Origin: Byssochlamys sp. IMV 00236
Lineage: Eukaryota; Ascomycota; Eurotiomycetes; Eurotiales; Thermoascaceae
Assembly: GCA_001931875.2 (NCBI GenBank)
Contig: MSJH02000350.1
Coordinates: forward strand, 1-14,065
Reading direction: 5' to 3'
Length of the DNA stretch: 14,065 bases
The notes beneath the pieces were generated by a model. That model made no database searches, had not been told where the DNA came from, and worked only from the letters and a program-made list of their open reading frames with translations. This document shows positions 1-9,530 of this stretch, piece after piece. The position numbers and the translations under genes were made by a program. Positions within the stretch are counted from its first letter, which is position 1; the number at the start of each line of letters is the position of its first letter.

Positions 1-50
1 CCATTTTAAAAAAAAAAAAAAAAAAAAAAAGAGAAAGGGGAAGTACTTCT

Positions 51-58
51 TGACGTCA
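51..58. promoter_or_regulatory. CRE palindrome TGACGTCA
   Basis: A perfect 8-base cAMP-response-element palindrome 335 bases upstream of the STE12 start codon. The sequence is seen directly; use by a bZIP factor is inferred. Confidence 0.4.
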
Positions 59-283
59 CTTGGAAACAGACACATGGCAAAAATAACCAGGAAGGATCTA
101 CTGTTCAAAAGGGTACTGTCTAGAACCCTTGATCCAAAAAGGAAGTATGAATGCACTTTAACATCATTCAATGACAACTTCTTGAATGCCCAAATGCGAT
201 GACCCACCCCTTTTTCTTTTTTGGTACATTATAATCTATACTCACCCCTTGGTTTCCTTATTTGAATTTATACATTAAAAAAA

Positions 284-291
284 TATAAATA
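284..291 (+). promoter_or_regulatory. TATA-like box of STE12
   Basis: TATAAATA is 102 bases upstream of the ATG at 393 and is followed by a CT-rich tract. This is typical spacing for a fungal core promoter. Confidence 0.4.
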
Positions 292-392
292 CATCACCCA
301 CTTCTCTTATTTTCGCCCCTTCTTCCTCTCCCACCACCAAACTTTTCGTTCAACGCGTATATACATACAAACACATATACTAGTTATATTCT

Positions 393-2439
393 ATGGCCAG
401 CAACTACAAAGAAGACACTACTTTTGATCAACACCATTCTTTGGTAACAGCCAATCGGTTACAGCCGCCAACAAATGAAAATACCGAAGAAAGACTTGGT
501 CAAATCGATGAATTAAAATATTTCCTGGGCACAGCAACCAATGACTGGGAACCTCAATGTAAAGTAAGGTCATTCCCTTTACCTACAGGTGAAAGTATCT
601 CTTGTGTCTTTTGGAACGATCTCTTTCATGTTACAGGCACAGATATAGTCAGGACACTTCTTTACCGGTTTCATCTCTTTGGCCGGCCTGTCACTAACCT
701 TAAGAAATTCGAAGAAGGTATCTTTTCTGATCTACGCAATCTGAAGCCTGGTATGGATGCTTCCTTGGAAGAACCAAAATCAGAGTTTTTAGAAATGCTT
801 TACAAGAATAACTGTATTCGAACACAAAAGAAACAAAAAGTATTCTACTGGTTCTCAGTGCCTCATGATCGACTCTTTTTGGATGCACTCGAAAGAGATT
901 TGAAGCGAGAAAAGATCGGATTAGAACCAACAAGTGTAGCCATTGCTGAACCAGCTCTCAGTTTAACATTGGATTCTGCTCAAGACATGTTTGATCAATT
1001 AAGAAAATCAATGTCATTATCTGCAGTAGCAGCGGCTCAAGCTCTGGATGAATCTGTCGTTGCAAGTGCCAATACCTCACCACAGCTTCACCATAGTAGC
1101 TTATTAAATGCAGCAGGTAATTAATTCTATTTATTATTTTATTCTTGGGGGGAACAAGTGTAAAAAAAAGAGAGGGCAGCAGAGAAAGAAAGAGAGAGAG
1201 AGAGAGAGAGGCAAAAAGGGCGACTAGATCGGTAAGTCTACGCCCAAGAATAAAAAAAAAAAGCTAGGAAATAAATTAGTAGAACAATTATTTAATAATT
1301 TCTTTTTTATGTTTATTTTTTTCTGCTTTATTTCATCTTTTCAAAATTATCAATGTGACACATTAGACATGACTTGTACTTCTTCATCACATGACTTTGA
1401 AAATGACTGGCCTGACAACTGGAATGAAAAAAGCTCTACCGATCAAGTGACAACACCGACACCTAGTCGTCCACACTCTCCTATCTTAGCCTCTTTTCCA
1501 TTCGATTCGTTTGATCAGGATCAAAGACAAAGAATATTTGGTGCTTTCTCTCTTTTTGAAGGATCTCCTACCTATAAGCAAAGACAACGAAAGAGAACAT
1601 CTTCCTTACATCAGCATCATAATCAATTGGAGCTAGCCGCTATTAATGCAGGTCTTGCCGTAGACCCTCATATGTTTAGTGATGATAGTAATCATGAAAG
1701 GACTTTTATTTGTCCTTTATCCCGCTGTGGAAGGGTATTCAAGCGATTGGAGCACCTCAAGAGACACTTTAGAACTCATACGATGGAGCGTCCCTACAGC
1801 TGTAACATGTGTGGTAAATCCTTTTCAAGAACAGATAACTTGGCTCAGCACAAAAAGACCCATACCCGTTCAAGGTCCTCTTCGATTGCCTCTAGGACAA
1901 AGGAACTCAAAGAAAAACCGTCGTCAGATGAAAAGCCTCGAAGTGAAAACAATACTCGTCTTAGAAGAAGTCATCTCAAGCGAAATGCTTCATCTTGCTC
2001 CAAGATTGATACTTATTTTTACAACGCTATCGTCAATAGTGCCTGTACCTCGCCTACTATAAGTCCTCAAGTCTTGATGCCTCCTAAATCAGATGATTCT
2101 GTCTTTGATATGTCCGGACTCGGCGTTGTTGATATGCCCTCTACTACCAATGCAAGTACCGATGACTTACTCTTATCCTCTGGTTACTATCCACCTCCTT
2201 CCTTTATGTGGAATCCAAATGGCAGTGAAAGTAGTTTTGACAGTCCTTATCCACTCACCGCTTCTTCTTCCTCTTCGGCCCTGAACGAAAGCATTCCTTA
2301 CAACTCATTTTGCGATGATCCTTATTATAGTGATAAAGACCACCAGAGACTTTCCTGGTATTCAAGTGCAGCCTCTTCTCCTACCCTATGTCCTGCTTAT
2401 ATATATGAACAACAAGAACTCTATTCATGGCAAACCTAA
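393..2439 (+). CDS. ste12: STE12-like transcription factor (STE homeodomain plus two C2H2 zinc fingers)
   Basis: Nuclear transcription factor at the end of the pheromone and filamentation MAP-kinase pathway. Exons are 393-1116 and 1367-2439; the intron (GTAATT...TTAG, 250 nt) splits the codon of residue 242, and splicing gives 598 aa. Residues about 36-172 are the STE homeodomain, with hallmark stretches [42 protein letters not shown] and [12 protein letters not shown]. The second exon has a basic stretch at about 312-319 and two C2H2 fingers: C357, C362, H375, H379 (preceding [13 protein letters not shown]) and C387, C390, H403, H407. The rest of the C terminus is Ser/Thr/Pro-rich and low in conservation, as expected for an activation or MAPK-target region. 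Homeodomain plus C-terminal fingers is the filamentous-fungus form; Saccharomyces Ste12 lacks the fingers. The start is the first ATG of the frame, after a TATA box and a CT tract. Without splicing, the frame stops at 1122-1124 and gives a finger-less 243-aa product. Confidence 0.95.
1117..1366 (+). other. Intron of STE12 with a GA microsatellite and a second strong donor
   Basis: The intron runs from GTAATT (1117) to TTAG (1366) and joins the exons in frame. It contains an (AG)n tract at 1191-1210 and an internal perfect consensus donor GTAAGT at 1232-1237. A pyrimidine-rich stretch precedes the acceptor. It is several times longer than the other introns in the window. Confidence 0.75.
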
Positions 2440-2965
2440 GCTATACCACAAACTACCCAATCATATGACTCATTCCTTTTTATCTCTCTCTCTACACTTT
2501 TGTATGTATGTATATGATTTTGTGTGTAGTTTTTATGCTTCTTTACATTACTATTAGGTATATAACTTTACTCTCTTTACATATATTTATATATATATAC
2601 ATATATCCCATACATATTCCCCTCCCCCTCTTGTCTTATATATATCCCCCCCTCTTCTTTCTCTTATATATACTATATACATACATAATCCCCTTCTTTT
2701 ATACTTATTGTATGATTTATGTTTATTATTATATGCGAATAAATATCATTTACAAGTATTTTATACACTTTAAAAACGATGGATACTTGAATTAAGCTTA
2801 ATGTGATGATATGCTTATCTATAGGCATCATCTTGACTGTGTAATACATTCTTTAAGCTTCATTACCGTTTTAATAATCTTTCAATCATCTATCTTCAAT
2901 CACCTCATAACAGTGGTAATTCCCTAAAGTAGATTTGAGATAAGACATGGCGCTTCACGTCATAA
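2440..2965 (+). other. STE12 3' untranslated region and AT-rich spacer
   Basis: The sequence is dominated by CT tracts and TATATA/TACATA stretches between about 2475 and 2720, then an AATAAA poly(A) signal at 2738-2743. Apparent small open frames here are low-complexity translations of these tracts. I see no gene between the poly(A) signal and the relic starting at 2966. Confidence 0.6.
2738..2743 (+). terminator. Poly(A) signal AATAAA of STE12
   Basis: Exact AATAAA about 300 bases after the STE12 stop codon and followed by AT-rich sequence. It is the best candidate for the mRNA 3' end. Confidence 0.5.
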
Positions 2966-3278
2966 ACTTTTGATACAGTGCGCCCATCATCAACTGGACA
3001 CATTTTTGAAACTCAATTGCTTGACCTAATTAACACAATTGATGCTGAATTGAAAACATACACAACACAAACTTTATCCAATATCGAACCTGAAGACGAT
3101 GTAGTAACATGCAAAGACTGGAGAGGTGTTTTTTTTTGAAAGGGAAAAAAGCCGTAGTAAATTTATCTCAACATTGCTCTCTAACAAAGAGTGTCTGACT
3201 CATTGACAACAAAACTCGGGATCTGTGCACAAACTATATTTTTGCTATTCTTCTTTATTTGTTGACTTTAGTGCAGAT
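2966..3278 (+). pseudogene. Broken coding relic of unknown family
   Basis: A frame starting just after a TAA (2963-2965) is open for 57 codons with protein-like composition: GHIFETQLLDLINTIDAEL, then NIEPEDDVVTCKDWRG. It runs into a 9-T tract (3129-3137) and stops at 3137-3139. Moving one base gives KSRSKFISTLLSNKECLTH, a TGA at 3204-3206, then a further 24 open codons up to TAA at 3279. Eight or eleven T would keep frame across the tract. ATG GCG CTT CAC at 2947 lies just upstream in another frame. The picture is a decayed gene fragment with one homopolymer frameshift and one nonsense codon. I do not recognise the family; the two blocks could be chance, but their composition argues against this. 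Confidence 0.4.
3254..3259 (-). terminator. Poly(A) signal AATAAA of ERG6
   Basis: AATAAA on the minus strand, about 117 bases beyond the ERG6 stop codon and in AT-rich sequence. It overlaps the end of the plus-strand relic, so the ERG6 3' untranslated region probably runs into that relic. Confidence 0.4.
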
Positions 3279-3375
3279 TAAAATATTAAAACAACTTTTT
3301 TCATTGAATTAAATATAAATTATATAAAAGAGAAAGAGGTATTAGGAGAGAAAGAGAGTGAGAGTGAGAAAGAAT

Positions 3376-4613
3376 CTAGTTTTGAGGCTTCTTGGCGACA
3401 AAGAAGTACATAGGGCTAAAGATGCCAGCTTGAGCACCAGCAACCAAAGCATCAGCAGCAGTTTCCAATACCTTTTGAGTTTCTACAGTGCCCTTGGGTG
3501 CCAAACCAACCTTTTCCAATAAGCGAACAAAGTTGGTAGTTGTGAATCGACCGAGTTTTGTCATGGCCATGGTAGTAAATACGTCCTTGAGAGTTTGACA
3601 CTTGCGAAGATCACCTTCAAGAGGATAATACCATTGAATAGCATCACCCATATCTGCAAGATCATAGTTCATAACAACTTCAAATCCGACATTCTTCAAG
3701 GCTTGGACGCACTCCTGGGTAGTACGCATCTTGGGAATACCATTACCGATTTCAACTTCGTGAGCAATTTGCTTGTGTTGAGGGTTGGTCTCGTCATACT
3801 TGTCTGTCATAACCCATTCATAACAACCAAAGCTTCCACCTGCCTTCAAGACACGGAAAATTTCACCATAGACACCCTCAAAAGTAGGAGCGTGACAAGT
3901 GGCTTCAATGGCATAAACAGCATCGAATGTGTTGTCTTCAAATGGAAGTTCCATAAAGTTACCCTATTGATATCGTCAATATATATGTGTTTATCTTGTT
4001 TACAAAAGATAATTACCTTGACAAATTCGGTTTGATCCTGAAGCAATTCCTTGGCAGCATAGTACTTGGCACGTTCGACTTGATAGGCGTTGTTGTTCAA
4101 ACCAGTGACATGAGCACCTGTGAAATGAGCAATTTCACGTGCGGGACCACCAACACCACAACCGACATCAAGCACACGCATGTCTTTCTTCAAGCCAAGA
4201 TTGGCAGCCAAGTAATGTTCATGACGAGCAATAGCGCGTCTGAACTCTTCACCTACATAGAAACGGCAAAAGTGGAAACTGGTGCCCCAACCTATGATTT
4301 GGAATCAGTAAAGACATCCCCTTTTTTTCATGTGTTTTTTCTTATTACCATATTCGTAAAAATCAGTAGCCAAGTTATAGTAAGAATTGACCAGTGTGGT
4401 ATAATCACCCGTTCGGCGATCTTCATCTTCTTTTGTTTCATTCTTGGCCTCCTTCTTCCAGAGTTTAAGATAGGTATCAGTGGTCACTTCGTGCACCTGA
4501 GCGTTCTTAGAGGCCAAGTTGGCAAGGAGACCTGTCTTGACTTTGTCACCATGAAGTGCACGAGCATATTCAATGTCTTGAGCGTGGTTGGTAGATACAG
4601 TGCCTGCAGTCAT
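3376..4613 (-). CDS. erg6: Sterol 24-C-methyltransferase (ergosterol biosynthesis)
   Basis: S-adenosylmethionine-dependent enzyme (EC 2.1.1.41) that methylates C-24 of the sterol side chain (zymosterol in yeast, mainly lanosterol in many other fungi); family members act at the endoplasmic reticulum and lipid droplets. Exons are 4613-4349, 4291-4017 and 3963-3376, with introns of 57 and 53 nt (GTAATA...TAG and GTAATT...TAG). Splicing gives 375 aa, the usual length. Visible family motifs are YEYGWG at 86-91 (sterol-binding region), the SAM-binding [10 protein letters not shown] at 129-138, [14 protein letters not shown] from 181, IEATCHAP at 199-206 and YEW at 228-230. The frame is intact and key residues are present. 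The ATG at 4613 opens a 375-aa product with no upstream in-frame extension needed. It is convergent with STE12. No sterol-regulatory site could be assigned. Confidence 0.96.
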
Positions 4614-5002
4614 GGTTGAAGATGAAGGAGATGAATCTGTTGAAAACTAAGAAAAAGAGAGGGAAAAAGGGAGTATCAATTCAAGTAACAAAAAATTTTA
4701 AATAGCCAGTAGGCGTTGATCTGTCCGTGTCCCCGCTAGATCTGTATCTCCTTCCGCAAAATGATATTCCGCCTATTTGTAACACACACACACAAAGTAT
4801 CTCACCCAAGAGTAAACCATTTACACGTATTCGATATATGAGCACAATAAAAAGACTATAAAGGGCAAAGCTATTTTTTTAAAGGAAAAGAAAGAGATAA
4901 GGAAAGTCGTACATGCTTCAAGGTAACATTTTGATAAGAGTTCAAGTGTGATTTTTAATACATCAAAAGAGAAGGGTATACATGTTAAATTTGGTAATGA
5001 CT
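4614..5002 (-). promoter_or_regulatory. ERG6 upstream region and MSH1 3' flank
   Basis: This spacer lies between the MSH1 stop and the ERG6 ATG. A TATA-like TATTTAAA on the minus strand (4697-4704) is about 85 bases before the ERG6 start, followed by a CT-rich stretch on that strand (4648-4672). A short (CA)n tract is at about 4781-4794. I found no exact minus-strand AATAAA for MSH1, and small open frames here look random. Confidence 0.4.
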
Positions 5003-7770
5003 TTATGACCTTGTTTCCATTTGACTCCACACTGCTTTGGCCTTGTCTATCACTGCTGCAGGAAGTCCTAAGTAGAAAAGTAAGACTATGTTTTTATTTT
5101 TTTTATATCATCATTATTTACCTGCCAATTGGGCTACTTTCAAACCGTGCGATTGACGACAGACTCCAGGCTGCACCTTGTGCACAAACCGAAAACGACC
5201 CAAATGGTCTTCTTCTATATTGGTCATGTAACACTTGATGTGCTCATATTCCTTGACGGCATCGGCCAGCTCATGATAATGTGTTGCATACAGTGTTCGG
5301 CACTTGATTGAGTTATGCAGATAATCTAGAATGCCGAGTGCCAGTGAAAAACCTTCTGCTGTTGATGTGCCTCTGCCAACCTCGTCCATAATGACGGTTG
5401 ATTTTTCCGTTGCAAGTTTCAAGATTGTTGACACTTCACTCATCTCTACCATGAACGTCGACTGGTTTTGCGCAAGGTTGTCGGCGGCACCTACTCTGCT
5501 AAAGATTCTATCGGTCACGCCAATCCATGCACGGTCCGCCGGGACAAAGCATCCGATGTGCGCCATGAGGACAATGATAGCGTATTGCCGCAAGAAGGTA
5601 CTCTTACCACCCATGTTTGGCCCTGTCAAGAGCCATATACGCTCATCACGATCTAGGATACAGTCATTTGCTACAAACGAGATACCCTTCTTTGCTAAGT
5701 TAGCTTCGACCACGGGGTGTCTACCGCCAATGATCATCGTGCGACTTGTCTTGGTCACTCGGGGCCGCACATATTGTCGCTCAAGAGCAAGATGAGAAAA
5801 TGAGGCCAAGACATCGAGCTGGGCTAGTATCCTGCAGCTGTGTAGGATAGTTGTGCTGTGGTCTAAGAGTCTATCAACCACCTGATCAAACACTTGGTTT
5901 TCAATTTCAATGATTCGCGATTGAATTGTGCTCAGCCGTATCGAAATATCTGACCAGGCCTCGATTTGATATCTGTTCTTGCTTTTAGTGCTGCTCACCA
6001 ATTGGGCTTGTGGAAACCGTTGGAGAAGATGAGATGACTGCCGCGTGCTTACTTCCACAATATGCCTAAACAGTCCATCTGATTGCAAAATGACCGAGTT
6101 GCCGCACAACTCACGAAGGTCGTCCTGAAGATTGGCACGTTGCTGTTCCAATTCGGTTATCTCATTGTGAAGCTGGGCTAGTTCTGGATGAAACGCATGG
6201 TTGACAAAGCCATATTCCTTAATTTCTTTTGATTGAATTTTTTCATAGTCAAATGCGTCCTGAATGTGTTGTGATATAGTCATATGTGGATCCATAGATT
6301 CTACCAGCTCTCGTAGAGCAGATGCTTCTGCATTCTTTAGTTTCCCTGTGATATTTTTTATTATGTCCAGCGTAGACCATACTTCAAACACATCCGAATG
6401 TTGTCCTCGCTTTAGAGCAAGCCGTTGAAGTGCTCGTTGGGCATCTGTACTTTGTCGAAGCAAGTGACGCACATCCTGCAGCAAAAAGGAATCTTGTGAA
6501 AAATATTCTACGACATCAAGCCTCTTTTTGATCTCATTCACGTTTGTCAATGGAGAAGAAATCCAGCGGTTGAGCAGACGTGATCCTGCGCTAGTACAGG
6601 TACAGTCGAGAATACTCAGCAGGCTATCGTTTCTCCTTCCTTGTAACGTCTTGACAAGTTCAAGTGAACTCATGGCTGCACTGTCTATTCGTACCGTGTC
6701 GTGTATGCTGAATCGCGTTGGCATCTGCCACTTGATCGTCTTGTTAACATGCGTTTCACTAACATAGGCCATCAGCGCCATCGCTGCTCCCAGTTCAAGC
6801 TGTCCAAAATCAGATGTCTCTGCAAACTTGGTAAACAGTGCTTGAAAGGCTTTAAAGCCAGCAGACGCGTTAAAGTGATCGTCCATTTGATAACTCACTG
6901 TGATGCTTGGGTCGTTCACTAGCAGTCTCGTCACTGGATCATATACGTCAAGGTCAAACAGGCCCTGTTGTAAGACCTCGTCAGAAGGCTTTAAAGATTC
7001 GGGTAAAACCACTTCTCTGGGTCTAATTCTCGCAAGGTCATCCTTGAGTGTATCTAGTGTTGTTTCTTGCATGACAAATTCTCCAACTGATATATCAACC
7101 CACGCCAATCCAAGTTTGTCTTGGGTAGAAGGAAGGATGGATAATAGATAGTTGTACTGATTGGCTTCTAAAAATCTTTCTTCAATAACAGTACCAGGTG
7201 TAATGATGCGGGTGATGCGCCGATGCATTCCCATAATCGAACGGTCGTCCCTGGAAGCGGCCCCCAGTTGTTCACAAAGTGCGACTCGGCATTGTAGACG
7301 ATTGACAAGGATATCAAGATATCTGTCCAAGGACCGTAAAGGAAATCCAGCAAAATCGACAACAGTATTTGCTGTAATGGCCTTTCTTGTCAACTTTAAG
7401 TCAAGTTGAGGAGCATATCGAGTGGCATGCGATTCATACAGCTTATTTAACGTTTAGAGACAATAACACGCACTGCTCTCTCTCTCTCTCTCTTCCTTTT
7501 TTTTTTTTTTATATAAAAGCTCACCTCATAAAAATCCCCTACTTGAACAAGCAAGACACATAGTGGATATTTTTTCGTATACTCTCGGACAGTGTCAAGT
7601 ACAATAGAGCCTGTTGATATTTCCTTTTTATCAAGTGATTTGGCTGATAGGTTACCCTTTTGAACAAGTTCGCTTAGTTTCATTTTCGAAACCCTTTTCC
7701 TTAACGGCAGAGAAACAGAAAATGACCTTGAGTTTAGACATCTCACATAAATGGGCCTAAAGTGCAGCAT
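5003..7770 (-). CDS. msh1: Mitochondrial MutS homolog MSH1
   Basis: ATPase of the MutS family that, in yeast, maintains mitochondrial DNA and recognises mispairs. Exons are 7770-7525, 7441-5122 and 5067-5003 (introns 83 and 54 nt, GTGAGC...AAG and GTAAAT...TAG), giving 876 aa; yeast MSH1 is 959 aa. The first 33 residues are rich in Arg, Ser and hydrophobics with no acidic residue, a good mitochondrial targeting signal. The mismatch-binding Phe-x-Glu is F80-Y81-E82 within GDFYE, which points to an MSH1-like rather than MSH4/5-like member. The ATPase has Walker A GPNMGGKST at 689-697, the signature NQSTFMVEMSE, Walker B VIMDEVGRGTS with D768 and E769, and THYHEL at 802-807. The last exon restores the family ending GLKVAQLAG-LPAAVIDKA. 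The frame is uninterrupted. Intron 1 falls directly after the FYE triad and contains a (CT)n tract at about 7476-7493. Confidence 0.94.
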
Positions 7771-8437
7771 GTCAAAAAAAAAAAGAGCAATGAAAACGCT
7801 AGTAACACTTTGGCTTTAGTGGCTTTGAAATAGTTTTCTCTATTTTTTTTATGCAAAAACGGCCCATTGAATTCTTTACAAACGTACTCTCAGAGTAAGT
7901 TGCTATTCATGACAAATGAACGACGGCTAAATTCATATGTTGTAATAAGTGTAACGGAACAGGGACATTCTATTAAAAGAAATGTTCTCCTTTAGAGTTT
8001 ATTTTGATAACCTACAGTCGGGAAAGCAGCTAGTCAGGTCACATGAACAACCATAATTTTAGTTAGATCTACAATTTACAGTTCTGTCAGGAGGTCCCAT
8101 CTTTAGATGGTGTCTTTATACTCCTCTTCGTGCTTATGTACAGTCAAACTTATGGAAATTGGCGTTTTCTCAAAAATAATTGACCACAAGTCAAAAATCA
8201 AAATGTTGCCGAAAATGTGGTAAATGCCCACCCTACTTCTTGGTTTTCCAATCTTCGAAACTTATTTTAGTCAAATGCACCACCCCTAAAAAAAAAAATT
8301 TGAATATTATTATTATTAGCTAGTTTGAAAGTTTATTATTATATTTATATGAAAATAAAGCGCGGCTCTGGGAGCATTTATCACATTGGAAGCCGGAGCG
8401 GAGACAACTGAGATTGTTCTAGGAACGAATAACAATC
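7771..8437. other. Spacer between MSH1 and the mariner relic
   Basis: It holds the MSH1 promoter side (AT-rich, A-runs at 7775 and 7840) and otherwise unexplained sequence. No gene is supported. At 8139-8170 the sequence TA followed by CAGTCAAACTTATGG looks like a terminal repeat of a TA-target (Tc1/mariner) element, but no clear intact partner was found. From about 8380 to 8437 there may be further decayed transposase sequence. Confidence 0.4.
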
Positions 8438-9216
8438 CTAGGTTTCGTAAGAAATGTGAGGTTTGGCGTTATTATGTAGGAGAATAACTTTGCTGCTCTT
8501 CACTGAACCTGATTGTCCTGCAAGTAATTTTTTGTTTATTTCTTTCATTTTCTTGCAATAACGAGTTGCGTCGATAATTTTACCTTCTTCTAAGAGATCG
8601 TAACGGATCAATCCACCGTGATACCACCATATTATAAGTTGCACTTTGTCTGGATGAAGACCGTGCTTAGGGAACTTAGATGGCTTTTGATATTTATCAA
8701 TCCATCTTCCTAAGCGTACTTTATTGTTATAAAGCAACAATTTATCATTACAAGTAACTATTCGTTTCAAAAACGGATCGCTCTTATGTTGATTCAGTAA
8801 AGAAGTACAAACTTTTAAGCGCCGCAATTTGTGAATGTCATCCAGCATAAGGGGGGTACCATTTGATCTAGCTTTTTGACCTTCCCTATTATTTCAAAAT
8901 GCCTAGAAATGTCGTCTTTACTGACTCCCATATGTTTTGCAAGTTCACGTATAGTTTGGATAGGATCAGATTCGACTAGCCCCTTCAGTTCGTCATCATT
9001 AAGTTGAGATGATCTACCTCGACCATCCTCATCTTCAAGAGATGCGTCTCCATCACGTAACTTTTTGAGCCACCGTCTTACCTGTCGTTCGCTAATAGTT
9101 CCTTCTCCCTATATGTCTGTAATTGCTCTGTGTGCGTTTGCAGCGTTGCCATCACGTTTGAATTCATGTAGCAAAATAGCTCGTAGAACGGTTTTTTAAT
9201 CAAGAATAGAGCTCAT
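8380..9216 (-). pseudogene. Decayed mariner-family transposase
   Basis: Read on the minus strand from an ATG at 9216, the sequence gives a Mos1-type N-terminal helix-turn-helix region (LLHEFKRDGNAANAHRAI, GTISERQVRRWLKKLRDGD, SLEDEDGRGRSS, then IGKVKKLDQMVP), and the frame from 8848 gives the mariner catalytic region (DPFLKRIVTCNDK, WIDKYQKPSKFPK, LIIWWYHGG, ILLHNNAKPH). Breaks are a TAA at 9196-9198, a TAG at 9109-9111, a frameshift at the C6/G6 run 8851-8856, and a stop at 8438-8440 soon after the second catalytic block. Where mariner transposases carry Asp in TCDEKW and HDNARPH, this copy has Asn in both (TCNDKL, HNNAKPH), and the third Asp region is unrecognisable. It is therefore inactive. 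The true 3' limit is uncertain. Confidence 0.88.
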
Positions 9217-9530
9217 TGTTCGTGTTAGAAAAATAATAATAATAAAGTAAATTAATAGATAAACTGAGTAACTAAAACGCTTTAAAATGATGTATTATAC
9301 CCAAATATTCAATTAATATTGACTGAATAAACAAGGAGTAAAAATGGAAACCCAATATAACAGCAGAAATCCCTGAACGTGAAGTGTAATAATATAATAA
9401 AAAATGCATATATTTACAGAACGAGAGAGGGAGGGAGAATGTATGTTAAACAGGTATATATATGCTACATGGTATTTCTCTTTTTTTTTTTTATAAAATA
9501 AATACAATGTTTTGGAGGAGGTTGCATTAA
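9217..9530. other. AT-rich spacer
   Basis: Between the mariner relic and the end of the 11-exon gene I see (AAT)n-like repeats at about 9228-9243, a GA-rich tract at 9419-9440 and a T/A run at 9480-9500, but no gene. The minus-strand sequence at 9325 downward begins CAGTCAA, the same as at 8141 on the plus strand. Confidence 0.4.

Larger units (their letters stand above)
1..392 (+). promoter_or_regulatory. Upstream region of the STE12-like gene
   Basis: This stretch lies before the STE12 start codon and holds no convincing coding region. It begins with a run of about 22 A. A perfect CRE palindrome, TGACGTCA, is at 51-58, a site bound by bZIP factors of the ATF/CREB type in fungi. A TATA-like box, TATAAATA, is at 284-291, about 100 bases before the ATG, followed by a pyrimidine-rich stretch (about 300-345) of the kind often found near fungal transcription starts. 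GGAAACA at 62-68 is one base from the Ste12 pheromone response element TGAAACA; autoregulation through it would be speculation. Confidence 0.5.

Noticed and set aside
1180..1231. An internal STE12 exon between 1180 and 1231
   Set aside because: Its length breaks the frame with the zinc-finger exon, and its translation is only a GA-repeat peptide; direct joining of 1116 to 1367 is in frame.
2508..2795. A 95-codon frame rich in Tyr, Ile and Leu
   Set aside because: It is a translation of TATA/TACATA low-complexity sequence in the STE12 3' region.
3595..4619. Long plus-strand open frames of 146 and 210 codons
   Set aside because: They are antisense to ERG6, whose minus-strand exons carry unmistakable motifs; the plus-strand translations show none.
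5129..7409. Several plus-strand open frames of 60-154 codons
   Set aside because: They are antisense to the intact MSH1 exon and have no recognisable domains.
8225..8290. Sequence around CAAATGCACCACCCCTAAA as a mariner terminal repeat
   Set aside because: Read on the minus strand it resembles a mariner end but points away from the transposase relic, and no partner was found.
9313..9507. A 64-codon minus-strand frame
   Set aside because: Low-complexity composition from GA and T/A tracts; no acceptor, promoter or domain support.
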